From an uncultured Oscillospiraceae bacterium (GTDB lineage Bacteria; Bacillota; Clostridia; Oscillospirales; Oscillospiraceae), in assembly GCA_944385305.1 (NCBI GenBank), contig CALWWS010000112.1, positions 1 through 19,379 on the forward strand: DNA of 19,379 nucleotides, written 5' to 3'. Each line of letters starts with the position of its first letter. Position 1 is the stretch's first letter. Positions 14,803 through 19,379 of the stretch are shown here, piece by piece. Under the pieces are notes generated by a model. That model was given only the letters and a program-made list of their open reading frames with translations, did no database searches and was not told the DNA's origin. The position numbers and the translations under genes were made by a program.

Positions 14803-14891
14803 TTGACGGATTAAAAAGAGAAAACAGGGCAACGGCGCCGCTGCCGCTGCCGTAATGCGCTGATTCACAGACCATCCCACAGTGAATTGAG

Positions 14892-14931
14892 CACGGGGCG
14901 GGATGGAGCATCCATCCCGCCCCGTGTTTTT
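14892..14931 (+). terminator. Strong terminator after the substrate-binding protein gene
   Basis: A perfect 16-bp stem (14892-14907 with 14911-14926), loop GCA, then five T. It separates the importer genes from the enzymes downstream. I see no convincing promoter between it and 14976, so the enzyme genes either rely on read-through or on a weak promoter. Bases 14803-14891 hold nothing else I can support. Confidence 0.93.
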
Positions 14932-14975
14932 CCTTTACCAGTATCTGATAAAACATGAACAAGGAGGAGATTACC

Positions 14976-15737
14976 ATGGCGAATCACGAACTTTTGAAGC
15001 TGACTTCCCACCAGGTCCGGGAGGGCGGGTATAACAAGGCCATTCTGGCGGTGGGATCCTGCGAGGCCCACGGCCATCACCTGGCCTCGGGCACGGACAC
15101 CCTGGTGTCCTATATGCTCTCCTGCCAGGTGGCCGACCAGGTGGACGGACTGCTGGTGTTGCCTCCGATCACGGTGGGATACAGCGCCCACTATGACACC
15201 TTCCCCTTTACCATGACCCTGAGCTACGATACGGTAACCCAGGTCATCTATGACTACCTGGAGTCCACCATCCGCAACGGTATTGAGCACATTTTCATTC
15301 TCAACGGCCATGACGGCAACATTGCGCCTATCGAGATCGCCAGCCGCAAGATCAAGGAGAAATATCCCCAGGCCCGTATTGCCACCCTGGTAGCCTGGTG
15401 GGTCACCGCCGGGGATCTGCTGCCCAAGGATACCTTTGAGGTGTGGGGCGGCCTGGGCCACGCCGGCGAGGGAGAGAGCTCCATCGCCTACTATCTGTAT
15501 CCCCAGTGGTGCGAGCCCGATCAGGCCAAGGGCTATATCCCCGACAACCTGCCTGAGCATGTGGAGATCAAGTGGGACTTTGCCGAGCTCACCAGCTCCG
15601 CCGCCACCGGCGACCCCACCAAGGCCACGGCGGAGAAGGGGGAGAAGATGGCTAAGGCCCTGGTCAAGTGCATGGTGGACACCATCAAGCAGCTGGACGG
15701 CATGGGCTGGGACTACCGCACCACCGCCATCCGCTGA
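14976..15737 (+). CDS. Creatininase-family amidohydrolase
   Basis: 253 residues, the usual length for the creatininase family (PF02633), metal-dependent hydrolases that act on cyclic or simple amides (creatinine, N-formyl amines, some lactams). Metal-ligand motifs seen: GSCEAHGHHLASGTDT (Glu30, His32, Asp41 in the family ExHGxHL...TD pattern), ILNGHDGN (family NGHGGN), and GHAGEGESS with the conserved His and Glu. The start ATG 14976 has AAGGAGGAG 7-15 bases upstream; an in-frame ATG at 14955 lacks a site. It heads a four-enzyme run directly after the importer, so it probably acts on the imported compound. True creatinine amidohydrolase activity is only one possibility. Confidence 0.88.
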   Translation: MANHELLKLTSHQVREGGYNKAILAVGSCEAHGHHLASGTDTLVSYMLSCQVADQVDGLLVLPPITVGYSAHYDTFPFTMTLSYDTVTQVIYDYLESTIRNGIEHIFILNGHDGNIAPIEIASRKIKEKYPQARIATLVAWWVTAGDLLPKDTFEVWGGLGHAGEGESSIAYYLYPQWCEPDQAKGYIPDNLPEHVEIKWDFAELTSSAATGDPTKATAEKGEKMAKALVKCMVDTIKQLDGMGWDYRTTAIR

Positions 15738-15760
15738 ATCAAAAAAGGGGAGGGGAGCAC

Positions 15761-17098
15761 ATGCAGAAGAAGATCCTGCTCTGGTTCGACGTGGAGGATT
15801 ACCTCACCGTGGAGTCGGATGACGCGCTGCTGGAGCTGCTCAAGATGCTGGAGGAGTCCGGCGTACGGGCTACCCTGAAATTCTGTACCCGGAAGATGGA
15901 GCTTCTCCACCGCCGGGGCCGGATGGATATTATTGAGAAGCTGGCCAACCATGAGTTCAGCTTCCACACCACCGACCACAGCATCCATCCGCTGCCCTCG
16001 GAGTATCTGGATCAGATGGGTTTCCAGGCGGGGGCCAGGGCCTTCCACGACCGGGAGAATCCCGGCTTCCAGCGCCTGAGCGACCTGTGCGGCCAGAACC
16101 TCACCAGCTACGGTCAGCCCGGCTACGCCTGGGCGCCCCAGGTGTTTCCCGCCCTGCGCAAGTGGGGGGTGCAGCCCTACCTGGACGCCCATGATATCGT
16201 GGGCATCGACGGCCAGCCCTTCTGGTACGGCGGTGTGCTGTGCCTGAGCAAGCTCAACAACCTGTCCCACCTGGTGAAGGACGGGAGCACAGGTGCCATG
16301 ATCCGGGCCTTTGACGGGATGAATACTGCCTGCGAGGACACGGTGTTTTTCAGTATCTACGACCACCCCACCGAGTTTTCCAGCTCGGTGTTCTGGGACG
16401 AGGTAAATTTCCAATACGGCCGCAACCCCTTCACCTATCAGCCCGCACCCCTGCGCACCGTGGAGGAGCGGGACGGGCTCATCGACCAGTACCGGCAGTT
16501 TATCGCCCACACCCGGGCCCAGCCCGACGTGGAGTATGTGACCGCCCTGGAGTCCATGCGCTACGAGCACCAGCGCACCCTGCCCATTACCGGGGAAATG
16601 CTGGACGGGGCGGTAAAATCCCTGAGCGGGGGAGAGGCCAACTACTGCCAGATCGGCGGGGCCTATGTGTGCGCCTCCGAGCTGCTGGGACTGATGGCCC
16701 GGCGGCTGACCGGGCGGATGCTCACCCCTGAGCTGCTCTACGGGCCGGAGGAGGAGACTCCTTCCCATGTGTCCGGCCAGGTGGATGCGGCAGAGCTGGC
16801 CCAGGCGGTCTTTGCCCAGGCTGACCGGGTGCTGGGCTTCAAGCAGCTGCCCGTGTACTACCGAGTGGGCGGCAATCTGATTAACCCGGCGGACGCCTTT
16901 GCCACCCTGGCCGCCGCCATTGCCCAGGGAAGGAGCACACTGGATCTGGTGCCCGGCCGTCTGGCCGCCGCCGACCATGTGGACCGGAGCTACCGCTTCG
17001 GCGGGGCCTGGATCCTCTGGGCGGACGACTTCAAGGGGGAGGGCATCATCAAGCAGACTGCCCTCCAGGCGTGGACCCTCAAGCCCGCCGTATTTTAA
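15761..17098 (+). CDS. NodB-fold (polysaccharide-deacetylase-like) protein with repeated C-terminal module
   Basis: 445 residues, no signal peptide. The N-terminal half (about 1-270) looks like a NodB-type barrel: motif 1 FDVEDY (Asp10, Glu12, Asp13) and motif 2 HTTDHS (His69, His73), the likely metal site. The rest of the barrel is divergent (SYGQPGYAWAPQVFPAL, VGIDGQPFWYGGVL). The C-terminal part has two related modules, starting near residues 295 and 367, that share the pattern YxxxGGxx(V/I)...E/D...(L/F)xxLA...GR; they recall pseudomurein-binding-type repeats. The lack of a secretion signal argues against a wall-polysaccharide role; cytosolic members of this fold include allantoinase PuuE and cyclic-imide hydrolases, so an amide/imide hydrolase working with the neighbouring creatininase-family enzyme is plausible. 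GGGGAGGGGAG precedes ATG 15761. Confidence 0.75.
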   Translation: MQKKILLWFDVEDYLTVESDDALLELLKMLEESGVRATLKFCTRKMELLHRRGRMDIIEKLANHEFSFHTTDHSIHPLPSEYLDQMGFQAGARAFHDRENPGFQRLSDLCGQNLTSYGQPGYAWAPQVFPALRKWGVQPYLDAHDIVGIDGQPFWYGGVLCLSKLNNLSHLVKDGSTGAMIRAFDGMNTACEDTVFFSIYDHPTEFSSSVFWDEVNFQYGRNPFTYQPAPLRTVEERDGLIDQYRQFIAHTRAQPDVEYVTALESMRYEHQRTLPITGEMLDGAVKSLSGGEANYCQIGGAYVCASELLGLMARRLTGRMLTPELLYGPEEETPSHVSGQVDAAELAQAVFAQADRVLGFKQLPVYYRVGGNLINPADAFATLAAAIAQGRSTLDLVPGRLAAADHVDRSYRFGGAWILWADDFKGEGIIKQTALQAWTLKPAVF

Positions 17099-17111
17099 AC
17101 ACACAGATGCC

Positions 17112-17145
17112 GGGGAGCCGGGCTTTTCATAAGCCCGGTTCTCCC
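17112..17145 (+). other. Intercistronic hairpin without T-run
   Basis: CCGGGCTT (17118-17125) pairs with AAGCCCGG (17131-17138), extended by GGGAG (17113-17117) with CTCCC (17141-17145) across a 2-base bulge. No T-run follows, so it is more likely an RNA stability or processing element than a terminator. Confidence 0.5.
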
Positions 17146-17188
17146 TGCGTACATGAAAAACTTACAGTCTGGAAAGGAAGCAACTGGG

Positions 17189-18160
17189 ATGGAGCAAGCA
17201 ATCTCCATGCAGGATATTGCCCAGGCGGCGGAGCGGATTCGCCCCTATATCAAGAAGACGCCCCTGGTGCGGGCGGAGAAGCTGGAGGCCCTGTTTGGCG
17301 GGGCGGAGATCTGGCTGAAGCTGGAGAACTTCCAGATCACCGGTTCCTTTAAGCTGCGGGGTGTGGCTAATAAGGTATGCACCCTCACAGAGGAGGAGCT
17401 CAAGAGGGGGGTTACCGCCGCCTCCAGCGGCAACCACGCCCAGGCGGTGAGCTATATGGCCGCCCTGCGGGGAGCCCATGCCGCCATCGTCATGCCGGAG
17501 AACGCCCCCCAGGCCAAGGTGGACGGAGCCAGGGGCTTCGGCGCAGAGGTAATCCTCCACGGCTTTACCGGGGAGGATCGGGATCAGAAGTGCGAGGAGC
17601 TCATTGCCCGGTACGGGTACAGCCTCATCCACTCCCACACCGACCCGGCGGTGATTGCCGGCCACGCCACCGCCGCCACCGAGGCCCTGGAGCAGATGGA
17701 GGGGAAGGTGGACGCCGTGGTGATTCCCTGCGGCGCGGGCAGCCTCACCAGCGGCGCGGCCCGGGCGGTAAAGGGGCTGAACCCGGAGATTGCCACCATC
17801 GCGGTGGAGCCCGCCGCCGTGCCCCGCTTCACCCAGAGCCTGGCTGCCGGACATCCGGTGACGGTGGATATGGGCCAGACCATTGCCGATGGCCTGCGGG
17901 TGAGCAAGGCTGAGTCCATCAACTACGAACTCATCCGGGACAATGTGGATACCCTGCTCACCATTGAGGAGAATTGGATTGAGCAGGCGGTGCGGGAGAT
18001 GGCCTTCCGGGCCAAGGTGGTGGCCGAGCCCTCGGGCTGCGTGGGCATTGCCGCCGCCCTGGCGGGCAAGATTGATACCAGCGCCGGGAAGCGGCTGATT
18101 TTCCTCATCACCGGCGGCAATGTGGACGGGGAATTCTACTCCCGGCTGTTGCGGGGGTAA
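17189..18160 (+). CDS. PLP-dependent threonine/serine dehydratase-like enzyme (fold type II)
   Basis: 323 residues, a single PLP domain with no ACT regulatory domain, like catabolic TdcB-type dehydratases and serine/threonine racemases. Seen: ENFQITGSFKLRGVANK with the Schiff-base Lys55, AASSGNHAQAV (Asn82 region, binds PLP ring), and the C-terminal FLITGGNVD. The phosphate-binding glycine loop, usually VGGGGL, reads PCGAGSLTSG, an unusual variant. ATG 17189 is preferred because AAAGGAAG stands about 9 bases upstream; an in-frame ATG at 17153 lies close to the hairpin and has no good site. Expected reaction: deamination of Thr/Ser or a related hydroxy- or 3-substituted amino acid to a 2-keto acid and ammonia. 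Substrate specificity is uncertain. Confidence 0.85.
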   Translation: MEQAISMQDIAQAAERIRPYIKKTPLVRAEKLEALFGGAEIWLKLENFQITGSFKLRGVANKVCTLTEEELKRGVTAASSGNHAQAVSYMAALRGAHAAIVMPENAPQAKVDGARGFGAEVILHGFTGEDRDQKCEELIARYGYSLIHSHTDPAVIAGHATAATEALEQMEGKVDAVVIPCGAGSLTSGAARAVKGLNPEIATIAVEPAAVPRFTQSLAAGHPVTVDMGQTIADGLRVSKAESINYELIRDNVDTLLTIEENWIEQAVREMAFRAKVVAEPSGCVGIAAALAGKIDTSAGKRLIFLITGGNVDGEFYSRLLRG

Positions 18161-18169
18161 GAGGGAAAT

Positions 18170-19174
18170 ATGAAGCGAGTTTTACTGCTGTCCACCGGCG
18201 GCACCATCGCCGCCCGACAGGGAGATATGGGCCTGGCCCCCCAGGTGGCCTCCGCCAGCCTGCTCTCCTATGTCCCTGAGCTGTCCGGCCGGTTTGAAAT
18301 TGAGGCCAAGGACATTTTGAGCATGGACAGCTCCAACATCCAGGCTGAGGAGTGGCAGACCATCGCCCGGGCTGTATACGACCAGCTGGACCGCTTTGAC
18401 GGCATTGTCATTACCCACGGTACGGATACCATGGCCTACACGGCCTCCATGCTCAGCTACATGCTTCAGAACCTGAAAAAGCCGGTGGTGCTCACCGGCT
18501 CCCAGGTGCCCATTGAGAGCATTCTTACCGACGCCAAGAGCAACCTGTGTACCGCCTTTGAGGCGGTGGAGGCGGGCATCCCCGGAGTGAGCATTGCCTT
18601 TGACCACAAGATTATCAACGGCTGCCGGGCGGTGAAGGTACGCACCATGGGGTTTGAGGCCTTTGAGAGCGTCAACGCCCCCTGCCTGGCGGAGGTATTT
18701 GCCAACGGCCTGCAGCGGGGCGTGGGACAGATTGTCCCACGCGACCTCCAAAAGCCCACTCTGCTCAAGGACAACCTGTGCACCGACGTGTTTCTTCTCA
18801 AGCTGATTCCGGGTACCAACCCGGCGGTGCTCAAGATGCTTATGGACATGCGCTACAGGGGGATTGTGCTGGAAACCTTTGGGGCGGGGGGGATGCACTT
18901 CCTCCGCCGCAATCTGCTGCCCGAGCTGCAGCAGCTTACCGACCGGGGGGTGTCCATTGTGGCGTGCAGCCAGTGCCTGTACGAGACCAGCGACTTTTCC
19001 CTCTACGAGGTAGGCACCCGGCTGCTGGCCTGCGGGGTGATCGCCGGGCGGGATATGACCACCGAGGCGGCGGTGACCAAGCTGATGTGGGCCCTGGGAC
19101 AGACAGAGGACCCGGAAGAGGTACGCCGTATTTTTGACACCAATTTTACTGGGGAAATCTCCCTGGAGCAGTAA
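18170..19174 (+). CDS. L-asparaginase (type I-like, cytosolic)
   Basis: 334 residues, no signal peptide. Both active-site threonine motifs are present: STGGTIAAR (Thr12) and ITHGTDTMAYTA (Thr85, Asp86), plus the DAKSNL block with the catalytic lysine and the C-terminal GAGGMHFLRR and CSQCLYETSDFSLYEVG segments (family GxGN/GxxPxx and SQC.yGxvdl.xYxvG forms). It hydrolyses asparagine, or a related amide, to aspartate and ammonia. GAGGG lies 5-9 bases before ATG 18170, and only 9 bases separate it from the PLP enzyme, so they are one operon. GAGGMH replaces the GxGNxP loop found in many asparaginases, which might change specificity. Confidence 0.9.
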   Translation: MKRVLLLSTGGTIAARQGDMGLAPQVASASLLSYVPELSGRFEIEAKDILSMDSSNIQAEEWQTIARAVYDQLDRFDGIVITHGTDTMAYTASMLSYMLQNLKKPVVLTGSQVPIESILTDAKSNLCTAFEAVEAGIPGVSIAFDHKIINGCRAVKVRTMGFEAFESVNAPCLAEVFANGLQRGVGQIVPRDLQKPTLLKDNLCTDVFLLKLIPGTNPAVLKMLMDMRYRGIVLETFGAGGMHFLRRNLLPELQQLTDRGVSIVACSQCLYETSDFSLYEVGTRLLACGVIAGRDMTTEAAVTKLMWALGQTEDPEEVRRIFDTNFTGEISLEQ

Positions 19175-19218
19175 AAAGCCGCGGCGCGGATCTGTGCAGA
19201 TCCGCGCCGCGGCTTTTT
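19173..19218 (+). terminator. Bidirectional terminator between asparaginase and MATE genes
   Basis: A perfect 22-bp stem (19173-19194 with 19197-19218) begins within the asparaginase stop codon. Its A-run and T-run ends let it work in both directions for the converging genes. Confidence 0.95.
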
Positions 19219-19241
19219 CAATTAGGGCAAGCATTCCGCTG

Positions 19242-19379
19242 TCAGGGCGCGTCGGGCGGGATCTCCAGCCGCTCCGCCTGGGAGACACGCCTCATCTCCC
19301 TCCAGGACAGGAAGATGGCCAGAAGCAGGGCCGCGCCGTCGGCGATGGGCCCGGCGTACATCACTCCGTCAATTCCCCA
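19242..19379 (-). CDS. C-terminal end of a MATE-family efflux transporter (partial)
   Basis: The last 45 codons are present and run off the window edge. GIDGVMYAGPIADGAALLLAI is the typical last membrane helix of MATE (MatE/NorM-like) transporters, followed by the cytosolic tail SWREMRRVSQ. These proteins export drugs or metabolites in exchange for Na+ or H+. It converges on the asparaginase gene. The fragment is short, so the subfamily cannot be told. Confidence 0.75.
   Translation of the reverse strand, partial: WGIDGVMYAGPIADGAALLLAIFLSWREMRRVSQAERLEIPPDAP

Noticed and set aside
14803..14832. TTGACG at 14804 as a -35 for the creatininase-family gene
   Set aside because: No acceptable -10 at 16-18 bases, and the strong terminator at 14892-14931 lies downstream of it.
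13462..14880. A 472-codon minus-strand open frame opposite the binding protein gene
   Set aside because: Gly/Val/His-rich shadow caused by strong GCC/GGC codon bias on the plus strand; it would also span an obvious lipoprotein gene and intergenic DNA.

Overview
The window (about 60% GC, mostly close-packed co-oriented operons with ATGA/TGATG junctions, GGAGG-type ribosome binding sites and hairpin-plus-T terminators) looks like chromosome from a spore-forming, anaerobic, high-GC member of the Clostridia, probably an Oscillospiraceae/Flavonifractor-like gut bacterium. The basis is the combination of a clostridial Rex repressor, a SleC-like spore cortex-lytic gene set, an SLH-domain surface protein and a BmrCD-like exporter. 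The genus is an inference from gene style, not a measurement.

Layout: (1) 1-714, the end of a histidine operon: the last codons of a hisF-like gene, then hisI and hisE. (2) 715-903, a bidirectional terminator followed by an 89-bp-offset duplication with an inverted copy of the 3' end of the converging gene. (3) 866-3040 (minus), three genes that together resemble a SleC spore cortex-lytic enzyme split over separate frames: a pro-domain-like protein, a SpoIID-fold protein with two peptidoglycan-binding domains, and a protein of peptidoglycan-binding repeats. (4) 3191-4965 (plus), the redox repressor rex overlapping a secreted SLH-domain protein. (5) 5191-9303, a MarR-family regulator with an operator-like dyad inside its own promoter, followed by the two halves of a heterodimeric multidrug-type ABC exporter, one half with a degenerate ATP site. 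(6) 9495-9629, a 44-residue membrane protein that is one quarter cysteine, with a SigK-like promoter and a long palindrome in its leader. (7) 9803-14802, a promoter, a structured leader ending in a terminator-like hairpin, and a complete five-gene branched-chain-amino-acid/amide-type ABC importer. (8) 14976-19174, a creatininase-family amidohydrolase, a NodB-fold (polysaccharide-deacetylase-like) protein with a C-terminal repeated module, a PLP threonine-dehydratase-like enzyme and an L-asparaginase. (9) The C-terminal end of a MATE transporter on the minus strand.

How the genes work together: regions 7 and 8 read as one uptake-and-degradation module. The importer would bring in a small nitrogenous compound; creatininase-family and possibly NodB-fold hydrolases would open amide or cyclic amide bonds; the asparaginase and the PLP enzyme would release ammonia from the resulting amino acids. 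The substrate cannot be read from the sequence. This module, the split SleC-like set and the cysteine-rich micro-protein are the parts most worth follow-up.
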